Origin: RYN-122 sp963761655 | GTDB taxonomy: Bacteria > Actinomycetota > Actinomycetes > Mycobacteriales > SCTD01 | Direction of reading: 5' to 3' | Length of the DNA stretch: 64,000 nucleotides | Assembly: GCA_963761655.1 (NCBI GenBank) | Contig: CAVXHI010000011.1 | Span: 124,001-188,000 of the forward strand | Shown: in pieces, positions 1 through 7,877 of the stretch | Numbering within the stretch: position 1 is the first letter of the stretch | How the letters are laid out: each line of letters begins with the position of its first letter | Notes under the pieces: model-generated | Told to the model about the DNA's origin: nothing | The model's database searches: none | The model's input: the letters and a program-made list of their open reading frames with translations, nothing else | Position numbers and translations under genes: made by a program

Positions 1-1046
1 GCCCCGCCGAACAGCTGCACGGCGTCGACGGTGACCTTCATCGCGACGTCGGAGGCGAACGTCTTGCTGGCGCTGGACAGGAAGGTGAGGTCGGCGGCGC
101 CGCGCTCGGCGGAGGCGTTCGCGACGTAGACCAGCTGGCGGGCGGCCTCGACCTGCATGGCCATGTCGGCGAGCATGAACTGCACGGCCTGGTTGTCGCT
201 GACCGGCTTGCCGAACTGCACGCGGGCCTTCGTGTACGCGATGGCGGCGTCGAGGGCGCCCTGGGCGATGCCGACGGCCTGCGCGCCGATCATCGAGCGG
301 GTGTGGTCGAGGGTCTTGAGCGCGGTGATGAAGCCGGTGCCCTCCTCGCCGATCATGCGGCTGGCCGGGATGCGGCAGTCCTCGAAGTAGATCTCGCAGG
401 TCGGCGAGCCCTTGATGCCGAGCTTGCGCTCCTTGGTGCCGACCGAGAAGCCCGGGTCGTCCTTGCTGACGACGAAGGCGCTGATGCCCTTGGCGCCCTT
501 GCTCGGGTCGGTGACGGCCATGACCGTGTAGTGCGTGTTGACGCCGGCGCCGGTGATCCAGCACTTCGTGCCGTTGAGGACGTACTCGTCGCCGTCGCGG
601 ACCGCGCGGGTCTTCATCGCGGCGGCGTCGCTGCCGGCCTCGCGCTCGGACAGCGCGTAGCTGAACGTGTACTCGCCGGAGGCGACCTTCGGCAGGAACT
701 CCTGCTTGAGCTCCTCGCTGCCCGACAGGATCAGGCCCATCGTGCCGAGCTTGTTGCCGGCGACGATGAGGCTGCTGGACGCGCAGACGCGCGCGACCTC
801 CTCCACCACGATCGAGTGGGCGATGCGGTCCGCCCCGGCGCCGCCGTACTCCTCGGGCACGTGGATCGCGAGCAGATCGGCCCGCTTGAGCTCCTCGTGG
901 ACGTCCCAGGGGTACTCGGCCGCCTTGTCGATCTCGGCGGCGCGGGGGGCGATCTTGTCCTCCGCGAGGCTCCGGACCGACTTGCGGAGCAGCTCGTGCT
1001 CCTCGGTGAGGGAGTACAGGGAGTACGACGGGTCGCTCATGGCCAT
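1..1046 (-). CDS. Acyl-CoA dehydrogenase (3' end beyond the window)
   Basis: FAD-dependent acyl-CoA dehydrogenase that would introduce the alpha-beta double bond in an acyl-CoA thioester, passing electrons to ETF. The reading runs from MSDPSYSLYSLTEEH through EEYGGAGADR, SYALSEREAGSDAA (FAD/substrate-binding stretch), CWITGAGVNTHY, SFVVSKDDPGFSVG-like beta domain, DHTRSMIGAQAVGIAQGALD and ends at the left edge in VQLFGG, the conserved start of the C-terminal motif. The last 30-40 residues, including the region that normally carries the catalytic Glu, lie outside. Two in-frame ATGs (1046 and 1040) compete for the start. Oriented like the CYP153 cluster but separated from it by over 300 bases, so a shared role in aliphatic-chain catabolism is inference. 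Confidence 0.93.
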   Translation of the reverse strand, partial: MAMSDPSYSLYSLTEEHELLRKSVRSLAEDKIAPRAAEIDKAAEYPWDVHEELKRADLLAIHVPEEYGGAGADRIAHSIVVEEVARVCASSSLIVAGNKLGTMGLILSGSEELKQEFLPKVASGEYTFSYALSEREAGSDAAAMKTRAVRDGDEYVLNGTKCWITGAGVNTHYTVMAVTDPSKGAKGISAFVVSKDDPGFSVGTKERKLGIKGSPTCEIYFEDCRIPASRMIGEEGTGFITALKTLDHTRSMIGAQAVGIAQGALDAAIAYTKARVQFGKPVSDNQAVQFMLADMAMQVEAARQLVYVANASAERGAADLTFLSSASKTFASDVAMKVTVDAVQLFGG

Positions 1047-1369
1047 GGGCCCGCTCTCTCGTGTGATGTGGCTCGGATCAGCGACTGGCCTCGAAGATGA
1101 GGGCAGCCCCCGTACTGCTCGACCAGCTCGCGCTCGAGGACTTCCGCGCACGGCCGGGCGCGAACGCGTCGGCGAAGACGAGGCTGCGCGGCTACTCGTG
1201 GGACTCGAGCTGTTTCCTGCTCCACGCGCTGCGTGCGGCGTTCACCAGACGTCCCGTGGAGCGAGTCGGCTGTTCGACGGGCGTCCGTCGACTCTCCAGG
1301 TCGCCGCTGGCGATCAGGCCCTCGTATCCGACGTCCGGCAGGCCGGCGAGCACGACAGTCGCCAGACCG
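1047..1369. other. Intergenic stretch, no gene recognised
   Basis: Lies upstream of the acyl-CoA dehydrogenase and downstream of the ferredoxin reductase, both on the minus strand. It must hold the dehydrogenase promoter. Open frames exist on both strands but none gives a recognisable protein or a convincing ribosome binding site. I see no strong terminator hairpin. Confidence 0.4.
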
Positions 1370-2632
1370 TCACCGGGCACCGAGCAGCGGCGCCAGCGGC
1401 GTCTCGGGATCGGCCAACGCCGAGCGCTCCGGCGACAGGCCCTCGGCGATCGCACGCTTGCTGAACATGAAGTCCGGCGCGCGGTTGACGCAGTCGGCAG
1501 CGATGAGCTTGCCCTCAGCGAGGTAGAAGCAGGAGAAGGCGCGACCGGTGGCCGGGTCTCCACGAAGCACGACGTCGTCGTACCCGGTGTTGAGGCCGGC
1601 GATCTGCAGCTTCAGGTCGTACTGGTCGGACCAGAACCACGGCAGGGCGGAGATCGCCTTGTCCTTGCCGCAGATCGTTCCTGCGACCGCCTTGGCGTGC
1701 TCGACCGCGCTCGGGACGCTCTCCAGGCGCAGTCGACGGTCGTACCGGGCATCAAAGTAGTTGGCACAGTCCCCAGCGGCGAAGATGTTCGGGTCCTCGG
1801 TACGCCCGTGTGCGTCGATGACGATCCCGTTGTCGACGGCCAGCCCCGCGTCCTGCGCCAGTTCGACGTTGGGCACGACACCGACACCCACGATGACGAG
1901 TTCGGCTGTGAGGGCATCGCCGTCAGCGAGTCGGACCCTGCTGACGCGGCCGTCGCCCTCGAGCGCGACGGCACCGGCGCCGAGCCGGATGTCGACCCCC
2001 TCCTGGCGATGGACGCGGTCGTAGAAGGCCGATACCTCGGGTGCGGTGACGCGCTGCAGGACGCGGTCAGCCACCTCGAGCACGGTGACTGCGATGCACA
2101 GCTTGCGCAGGGACGCAGCCGCCTCCAGTCCGATGTAGCCGGCCCCGATGATGACCGCGCGCTCGACCCTGGCGAGGCTGAGTCGGATGGCCTCGATGTC
2201 GGCAGCGTCCCGCAGGTAGTGGACGCCTGCGAGGTCCGTCCCAGGGATGTCGAGCCGGCGCGGCCGGGCACCCGTGCAGAGCACGAGCTTGTCGTAGCCC
2301 AGCGTGGCCCCGTCGTCGAGGCGCACGGTCTGGGCCGCTCGGTCGATCCCGGTGACGCGGGCGTGACGGAAGACCACCTGCTCCTTCTCGTAGTAGTCCG
2401 GCTTGCGAATGAGCAGGTCCGCGAGCGTCGTCGTGCCTGCGAGGTAGGTCTTGGACAGCGGCGGGCGCTGGTAGGGCAGCGACGGCTCGTCGCCGATCAG
2501 CAGGATCTCGCCGGTCCAGCCGTTCTGGCGCAGGCTCGCGCACAGCTGGACACTCGCGTGGCTGGCTCCGACGACGACAACCCGCTCGGTCTCCACGGTC
2601 GTGGTCGGACCGTCGCTGTCGTCCGTGCTCAA
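1370..2632 (-). CDS. FAD-dependent ferredoxin reductase of the CYP153 system
   Basis: 420-residue NAD(P)H-dependent ferredoxin (rubredoxin/putidaredoxin) reductase that would pass electrons to the 2Fe-2S ferredoxin serving the P450. Domains in order: N-terminal FAD-binding Rossmann fold with VVVVGASHASVQ (about residue 18), PYQRPPLSKTYL substrate-side motif, LVLCTGARPR, second dinucleotide motif VIIGAGYIGLEAA for NAD(P)H, FAD motif NIFAAGDCAN near residue 290, then the reductase C-terminal domain (PWFWSDQYDLKLQIAG). The start codon overlaps the P450 stop by 4 bases, so the two are translationally coupled. It is the last gene of the cluster. Length and motifs are normal for the family. Partnering with the adjacent P450 is inferred from position. 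Confidence 0.94.
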   Translation of the reverse strand: MSTDDSDGPTTTVETERVVVVGASHASVQLCASLRQNGWTGEILLIGDEPSLPYQRPPLSKTYLAGTTTLADLLIRKPDYYEKEQVVFRHARVTGIDRAAQTVRLDDGATLGYDKLVLCTGARPRRLDIPGTDLAGVHYLRDAADIEAIRLSLARVERAVIIGAGYIGLEAAASLRKLCIAVTVLEVADRVLQRVTAPEVSAFYDRVHRQEGVDIRLGAGAVALEGDGRVSRVRLADGDALTAELVIVGVGVVPNVELAQDAGLAVDNGIVIDAHGRTEDPNIFAAGDCANYFDARYDRRLRLESVPSAVEHAKAVAGTICGKDKAISALPWFWSDQYDLKLQIAGLNTGYDDVVLRGDPATGRAFSCFYLAEGKLIAADCVNRAPDFMFSKRAIAEGLSPERSALADPETPLAPLLGAR

Positions 2633-4032
2633 GGGGCCGGCTTGGCAGTGAGCTGGACCATCATCTTCTCGTAGCCCTTGACGAAGTTGGACTGCACGTA
2701 AGCCGGCTCACCAATGACGTCGATCTTGTCGAACCGCGCGAGGAGCTCCTCCCACAGGATGCGCAGCTGCATCTCCGCCAGGCGGTTGCCCATGCAGCGG
2801 TGCACGCCGAAGCCGAACGACATGTGGTTGCGCGCGTTCTTGCGGTCGATCTTGAACGCGTCCGGGTCCTCGAACTTGCGCTCGTCACGGTTGCCCGACG
2901 CGTACCACATGACCACCACGTCGCCCTTGCGGATGAACTGCCCGCCGAAGTGGACGTCCTTCTTGGCGACCCTGCGCATGTACGCCAGCGGGGTCTGCCA
3001 CCGGATGATCTCCGACACCATGTTGGGGATCAGCGACGGGTCGGCCTTCAACTTCTCGAACTGCTCGGGGTACTGGCTGAGCGCCAACACACCACCGGAC
3101 ATGGAGTTGCGGGTGGTGTCGTTCCCTCCGACGATGAGCAGCGTCAGGTTGCCGAGGAACTCAAGCGGCTTCTTGATGAGGTCCTTCGTGTCCTCCGAGG
3201 TCTGCATGAGGGTGATGAGGTCGAACCCCGGCTCCTCACCGGCCTTGCGACGCGTGGCCTTGTCGTGCCACAGCGCTGTGAAGCCCTTCGCGAGCTCCTC
3301 GAGGGCCGGGAAGAAGTCGTCCTGGTGCGAGGTGCCGCCCGTGCCTTCGGCCGTACCGCTGATGGTGTCGGACCAGTACGTGAGCTTGCGCCGCTGGTCG
3401 TAGGGGAAGTCGAGGATCGTGGCCAGCATGCGGGCAGTGATCTCCATGGAGACGTGCTGGACCCAGTCGAACGGCTCGTCGGTCGGCAGGCCGTCGAGGA
3501 CCTCCTGGACCCGCTCGCGGATGAGCCCCTCCATCTCCTGGAGGTTCCGGGGCGCGACGACCCCCTGCACCGCCTTGCGCTGGACGTCGTGCTTCGGGGG
3601 ATCCATCGCGATGAACATCTCGACGTCCAGCGGCGGCTGTCCGAGGACGATGTACGGCTCGGCCGAGAAGACGTCCGGGTTCGAGTCGACGGCCTGGATG
3701 TCGGCGTAGCGCGTGATCGACCAGAAGGGGCCGAAGGGGCTGTCGGCCAGGTAGTGGACCGGGGCCTCCTCGCGGAGCCGCGCGAAGTACGGGTACCACT
3801 TCCCCTGCCGGTTCATGAACGGGTTGCTGACGTCGATGTCGGTCAACGGCACGTCGGCCGGGTCCGGGATCGGCCGTTCGGTGAAGACCAGCGGCTTGCT
3901 GAGGCCGGTGAGACGCTTCGCCTTTCCCACGAGGTGGGCGGCCCGCACCTGCTTGTCCACGGGGACGGTCGCTTGCACCTTCTCGGTCACCCTGGCCTTG
4001 GCCCAGTCGAGAACGCTGTCGGTGGTGGTCAT
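2629..4032 (-). CDS. Cytochrome P450, CYP153-type alkane/fatty-acid terminal hydroxylase
   Basis: 467-residue soluble bacterial P450. The oxygen-binding I helix reads LLIVGGNDTTRNSM, the wording typical of CYP153 enzymes. The K-helix ExxR is EIIR, and the haem Cys ligand sits in SFGFGVHRCMGNRLAE near residue 412. The C-terminal stretch with EPAYVQSNFVKGYEKM is also CYP153-like. CYP153 enzymes hydroxylate the terminal methyl of n-alkanes and related aliphatic chains using a 2Fe-2S ferredoxin and an FAD reductase; both lie on either side of this gene. Substrate range cannot be read from sequence. Subfamily assignment rests on recognised motifs, not on a computed alignment. Confidence 0.93.
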   Translation of the reverse strand: MTTTDSVLDWAKARVTEKVQATVPVDKQVRAAHLVGKAKRLTGLSKPLVFTERPIPDPADVPLTDIDVSNPFMNRQGKWYPYFARLREEAPVHYLADSPFGPFWSITRYADIQAVDSNPDVFSAEPYIVLGQPPLDVEMFIAMDPPKHDVQRKAVQGVVAPRNLQEMEGLIRERVQEVLDGLPTDEPFDWVQHVSMEITARMLATILDFPYDQRRKLTYWSDTISGTAEGTGGTSHQDDFFPALEELAKGFTALWHDKATRRKAGEEPGFDLITLMQTSEDTKDLIKKPLEFLGNLTLLIVGGNDTTRNSMSGGVLALSQYPEQFEKLKADPSLIPNMVSEIIRWQTPLAYMRRVAKKDVHFGGQFIRKGDVVVMWYASGNRDERKFEDPDAFKIDRKNARNHMSFGFGVHRCMGNRLAEMQLRILWEELLARFDKIDVIGEPAYVQSNFVKGYEKMMVQLTAKPAP

Positions 4033-4063
4033 CTGGTTCGCCTGTCTCTGAGGGTGACTGCTG

Positions 4064-4384
4064 CTACATCTGGAACTCGGGGAGGCGGACCTTGAGACCG
4101 TCGAGGCTCGGGCACGCCTTCACCTGACAGGCCAGGCGCGAGTTCGGCGTGCACTCCGGTGACATCTCGATCATCTGGCTCTCCTCGTCGGAGCGGGTCC
4201 CGGTCTTGGCGATCCACTCGTCGTCGACGATGACGTGGCAGGTCCCGCACGACGCCTCGCCCCCGCAGTCGCCGTCGATGCCGGGGACGCCGTTGTTCGT
4301 CGCGAGCACCATGAGCGACTCGCCCTCGTCGAGATCGACGTCGTGCGAGGTGCCGTCGCTGCTGATGAAGCTGATCGTTCCCAC
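4064..4384 (-). CDS. 2Fe-2S ferredoxin serving CYP153
   Basis: 106-residue plant/adrenodoxin-type ferredoxin. Cluster ligands are visible as the C-x5-C-x2-C pattern in CGGEASCGTC followed by the fourth Cys in SRLACQV. It would shuttle single electrons from the ferredoxin reductase to the P450. The GTG start at 4384 is preceded by a strong AAAGGA ribosome binding site six bases away. It sits 31 bases upstream of the P450, in the usual order for a three-component CYP153 system (ferredoxin, P450, reductase). Confidence 0.94.
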   Translation of the reverse strand: MGTISFISSDGTSHDVDLDEGESLMVLATNNGVPGIDGDCGGEASCGTCHVIVDDEWIAKTGTRSDEESQMIEMSPECTPNSRLACQVKACPSLDGLKVRLPEFQM

Positions 4385-4464
4385 TGTCGTCCTTTGCGGT
4401 TGAGGAGGATGTCGGTCTGCCGCAGCCCCTGGGCCGAGCAGCACGCGGGGTGGAGCGTCGCGGC

Positions 4465-6204
4465 CTAGGACGCCGCGACGGACGCCACGGGCTCGTGACG
4501 TACGACGGCGGGCGCCGGGACGCGGACCGGTGTCGCCGACCAGAGCGCGCCGTGGGCGTGCGCCGGGACCGCTGGGGACACCGGCGGCACGGCACTCAGG
4601 CGCACGTACTGCTCCCCCTGCCCGGGACGGACGTCCTGCTCGCCCTTGTTGGGCCAGAGCGCCAGCGCCCGCTCCGCCTGCGCGGTGATGGTGAGCGACG
4701 GGTTGACGCCGAGGTTGGCGCTGATGGCCGAGCCGTCGACGACGGAGATCGACGGGTGGCCCCACAGCCGGTGGTAGGGGTCTACGACCCCGGTCGCCGG
4801 CGAGTCGCTGATCGGGCAGCCGCCGATGAAGTGGGCAGTCATCGGCACGTTCGCGATCTCGCCGACCGTGCCCGTCGTGTAGCCGCCCATCTTCTCGGCG
4901 AGGCGGGTGGCCACCTCGTCCCCGGCCGGGATCCAGGTGGGGTTGGGCGCGCCGTGACCCTGCCGGGACGTGAGCCGGCCGCGACGCAGGAAGGTGGTCA
5001 CGGAGTTGTCCAGCGTCTGCATCACCAGCACGACGACGGACCGCTCCGACCAGCGGTACGGGGCAAGGGTCCGCAGGAACACGAGCGGGTGGCGCAGAGG
5101 GCCGGCGAGCCCGCGGAGCCATCGCGGCAGGCGGCCGGTGCCCGCGATCATCACGGTGGTCACGAAGGCCATGGCGTTCGACCCCTTGCCGTACCGACAG
5201 GGCTCGACGTGCGTCACGTCGTCGGGGTGGAAGGACGAGGTGATGGCCACGCCATGGGTGAAGTCGTCCTTCGTCGTCCACTGCGCCGCCACGCGGAGCG
5301 ACTCGCTGTTGGTGCGGGTCAGGTGACCGAGCCGCTCGGACAGCCTGGGCAGCGTGCCGGCGGCGCGGTGGGAGTGCAGCAGCTTCTGCGTGCCGAGGGC
5401 TCCCGCAGCCAGGACGACGTGGCGTGCGCGGTACACGGTCTTGCGGCCGCCGACGGCCCGCGTCGTGCGGGCAGTGACCTGCACGCGGTCGCCGAGGTCG
5501 AGGACCTGGGTCACGGTGGTGTCGGGGATGACCCGCGCGCCGAGGCCCTCGGCCAGGTGCAGGTAGTTCTTGACGAGCGTGTTCTTGGCACCGACTCGGC
5601 AGCCCGTCATGCACGAGCCGCACTCGGTGCAGCCGGTGCGCTCAGGGCCGGCTCCGCCGAAGTAGGGGTCCGCCACCGTCTGCCCTGGCTGCTTCTGGCC
5701 GTCGCCGAAGAAGACACCCACGGGCGTGAGTCGGAAGCTGCGCCCGACGCCCATGTCCGTCGCGACGTCGCGCATCAGCTCGTCGCTGCGGGTCATCGTG
5801 GTGTTCTCCGTGACCCCGAGCATGCGGCTCGCCTGGTCGTACCAGGGCGAGAGCTCGGCGTCCCAGTCGGTGATGTGCGACCACTGGGGGTCGCGGAAGA
5901 ACGGCGACGGTGGCTTGTACAGGGTGTTCGCGTAGTTCAGGGACCCGCCGCCGACCCCGGCGCCCGCCAGCACCAGCACCTTGCCGACCTTGACGATCCG
6001 TTGGATGCCGTGCAGGCCCAGTCGAGGGGCCCACACGAACCTGCGGACCGACCAGGACGTCTTGGGCAACTCGTCGTCGGCCCATCGGCGCCCGGCCTCG
6101 AGCACGACGACCGAGTAGCCCTTCTCTGCCAGCCGTAACGCGGCGACGCTGCCGCCGAAGCCGGACCCCACGACGACGACGTCGACGTCCTCGGTGTTGG
6201 GCAT
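4465..6204 (-). CDS. GMC-family alcohol oxidoreductase
   Basis: 579-residue flavoprotein of the glucose-methanol-choline/cholesterol-oxidase type. N-terminal FAD fold is VVVGSGFGGSVAALRLAEKG; GAGVGGGSLNYAN follows; a Cys-rich ferredoxin-like motif GCTECGSCMTGCRVGAKNT lies near residue 200; the C-terminal FAD domain has HFIGGCPISDSP and VDGSAISANLGVNPS. Clustered with CYP153, its natural job would be oxidation of the fatty alcohol produced by the P450 to the aldehyde; this is inference from position. The CxxCxxxC motif is a regular feature of this GMC subgroup and may hold an iron-sulfur centre. Start chosen at ATG 6204 because the homology begins there; upstream in-frame sequence is not conserved-looking. 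Confidence 0.9.
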   Translation of the reverse strand: MPNTEDVDVVVVGSGFGGSVAALRLAEKGYSVVVLEAGRRWADDELPKTSWSVRRFVWAPRLGLHGIQRIVKVGKVLVLAGAGVGGGSLNYANTLYKPPSPFFRDPQWSHITDWDAELSPWYDQASRMLGVTENTTMTRSDELMRDVATDMGVGRSFRLTPVGVFFGDGQKQPGQTVADPYFGGAGPERTGCTECGSCMTGCRVGAKNTLVKNYLHLAEGLGARVIPDTTVTQVLDLGDRVQVTARTTRAVGGRKTVYRARHVVLAAGALGTQKLLHSHRAAGTLPRLSERLGHLTRTNSESLRVAAQWTTKDDFTHGVAITSSFHPDDVTHVEPCRYGKGSNAMAFVTTVMIAGTGRLPRWLRGLAGPLRHPLVFLRTLAPYRWSERSVVVLVMQTLDNSVTTFLRRGRLTSRQGHGAPNPTWIPAGDEVATRLAEKMGGYTTGTVGEIANVPMTAHFIGGCPISDSPATGVVDPYHRLWGHPSISVVDGSAISANLGVNPSLTITAQAERALALWPNKGEQDVRPGQGEQYVRLSAVPPVSPAVPAHAHGALWSATPVRVPAPAVVRHEPVASVAAS

Positions 6205-6290
6205 GTTGCAGTTCTCCTTCGGTCCGGTGCGGTCGAGCTGATCGAGGACAGGTGCCGCGCCGGTCGACGGCCGAGACGCGGAGGGACGTT

Positions 6291-7511
6291 TCATCGGGCG
6301 ACGGCCGGGACGTCCAGCTCGCAAGCGAACGTCACCGCCCCGGCCCAGTCACCGGACTCGGCGATGCGCCGGCGCAGCCTCATCACGACCCGTTGCCGGT
6401 CGATGGTCAGGGCGCCGACGACCCGGTCCCCGCGGCGGTACAGCGCGACGGCACCAGGGCCCGGAGGCCCCACGACGAGAACCTCGTCCGCGCGAGGCGT
6501 GCCGACGAACTGCAGTCGGTGCCCGTACCAGTCGGACCAGAAGTAGGGAACGGAGTCGAGCAGTTCCGGGCCTTGGTGGGACACCGCGTTGCGGCCGGCC
6601 AGCGACCCCTGCTCCGCAGCGTTGGTCCAGTGCTCGAGCCTCATCAGCTCGCCGCCGAACAGCGCCTGGGGGGCGTGCGCCACATCACCGGCGGCCCAGA
6701 TGCCCGGGATCGACGTCGCGAGAGACGCGTCGCAGACGATTCCTCCGTCCTGGTGCAGGTCCAGAGCCCCGGCGAGCCAGCCGGTGGTCGGGCTCACCCC
6801 CAGACCCGCGACGACGAGGTCTGCCTCGACCACGGACTGGTCCGCCAGGCGCACGCCCGTGACCTGCCCTGCCACGTGCAGCACCTCCTCCACGCCGATG
6901 CCCAGGCGGACCACCGTGCCGGCGTCGCGGTGCAGGTTGGTCAGCATCTCGCCGACGGCGTGTCCGACCGAGCGCGACAGCGGCGTGGGCTGGGCTTCGA
7001 TGAGAGTCACCGCCAGACCGCGCCTGCGCGCCGCCGACGCGACCTCGGAGCCGATGAAGCCGGCGCCGACGACGGCGACCCGCGCGCCCGCGTCCATGGC
7101 GGCGCGTACGTCTCGGGCGTCGTCCAGGGTGCGGAGCGTGCTCACACCCCGCAGCCCGTCGGTGCCGGGGAGCTGCCGCGATGCCGCCCCGGTCGCGATC
7201 ACGAGGGCGTCGAAGCCGATCCGAGTCTGGTTCGTGACGACCTCACGTGCTCTCAGGTCGAGACTCTGGGCGCGCTCCCCGAGGTGCAGGTCGACCTCGA
7301 GGTCCTCGCGCAGCTCCCGTTCGCTGATGAGCGTGACCGGCTCCGCGTCCCGCTCCGTCAGGTAGGTCTTCGCCAGGGAGGTCCGGTCGTACGGAGCCCA
7401 GAGCTCCTCCCCGACCAGGCTGATCCGGCCCTGGTACCCGGCTGACCTCGCTCCTTCGACGGCCCGCAGCCCTGCGAGGGAGGCACCGACGACGACGAGC
7501 TGGTCGGTCAC
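6291..7511 (-). CDS. Second FAD-dependent ferredoxin reductase
   Basis: 406-residue pyridine-nucleotide-disulfide-type reductase. It starts with the FAD motif LVVVGASLAGLRAVEGAR, then PYDRTSLAKTYL, the NAD(P)H motif VAVVGAGFIGSEVASAARRRG, the FAD motif GIWAAGDVAHAP, and the reductase C-terminal domain (PYFWSDWYGHRLQFVG). It is a paralogue of the reductase at the far end of the cluster, so the operon carries two. Its GTG start overlaps the end of the ruined 3Fe-4S ferredoxin reading frame by 4 bases, which suggests it once served that ferredoxin; whether it now feeds the intact 2Fe-2S ferredoxin is unknown. Confidence 0.92.
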   Translation of the reverse strand: MTDQLVVVGASLAGLRAVEGARSAGYQGRISLVGEELWAPYDRTSLAKTYLTERDAEPVTLISERELREDLEVDLHLGERAQSLDLRAREVVTNQTRIGFDALVIATGAASRQLPGTDGLRGVSTLRTLDDARDVRAAMDAGARVAVVGAGFIGSEVASAARRRGLAVTLIEAQPTPLSRSVGHAVGEMLTNLHRDAGTVVRLGIGVEEVLHVAGQVTGVRLADQSVVEADLVVAGLGVSPTTGWLAGALDLHQDGGIVCDASLATSIPGIWAAGDVAHAPQALFGGELMRLEHWTNAAEQGSLAGRNAVSHQGPELLDSVPYFWSDWYGHRLQFVGTPRADEVLVVGPPGPGAVALYRRGDRVVGALTIDRQRVVMRLRRRIAESGDWAGAVTFACELDVPAVAR

Positions 7512-7753
7512 CTCGACGGTCCAGGGGCAGGGCTCTCACGGGTCAGGCCGCGACCGCCGCCACGTACTCGCGGTGCTGCCTCGGTCGGTGCGCTCTCGAG
7601 GACCTCCACGCAGCCGGAGCCCGCCACCTCGAGGACGTCGGGAGCCATCGCCTCGGACATGCCGAGCCCCTGGCGGGCGTCCGTGTCGGCGGCGACCTGC
7701 ACCTGCCGGGTGCTGCGGTCGTCCACAGGTGCAGGCGCGACGTGCGTCTTCAT
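7508..7753 (-). pseudogene. Decayed 3Fe-4S ferredoxin, all cluster cysteines lost
   Basis: The 81-residue reading keeps the backbone of a short bacterial 3Fe-4S ferredoxin: VQVAADTDARQGLGM then SEAMAPDVLEVAGSG and VEVLESAPTEA correspond to the usual V-x-D-x-D-R-C-x-G-x-G-M-C...APDVFEV pattern, but the first two cysteine positions read Arg and Ser. The expected C-terminal part (EYVAAVAACPVRALPL in an intact protein) is present one base out of frame, with the third Cys codon changed to TGA. Loss of all three ligands plus a frameshift means no cluster can be held. The frame still ends in a 4-base overlap with the reductase. It is first in the cluster, directly behind the divergent promoter. Confidence 0.65.
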
Positions 7754-7877
7754 CGAGTCCTCCTCTGTGGCGTGGCGCACAAGGTAGGGACGGCTCCGCA
7801 CGAAGCCACCGGGTCGCGCGCCCAGAACTGCCGCTTCTCTTTGTGCGCTGAGCACGACAGCGGGCTAGCGTGCGCCC
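7754..7877. promoter_or_regulatory. Divergent promoter region with paired GCGCACAA half-sites
   Basis: The 124 bases separate the minus-strand CYP153 cluster from the plus-strand PucR regulator. Two perfect 8-base inverted arms occur, GCGCACAA at 7775-7782 and TTGTGCGC at 7841-7848, 66 bases apart centre to centre (about six helical turns). That geometry would let one regulator bind both arms and loop the DNA. Binding by the neighbouring PucR protein is inference. Confidence 0.4.

Noticed and set aside
1097..2674. Long plus-strand frame over the ferredoxin reductase
   Set aside because: Antisense shadow of a gene with complete FAD and NAD(P)H motifs; no protein-like content.
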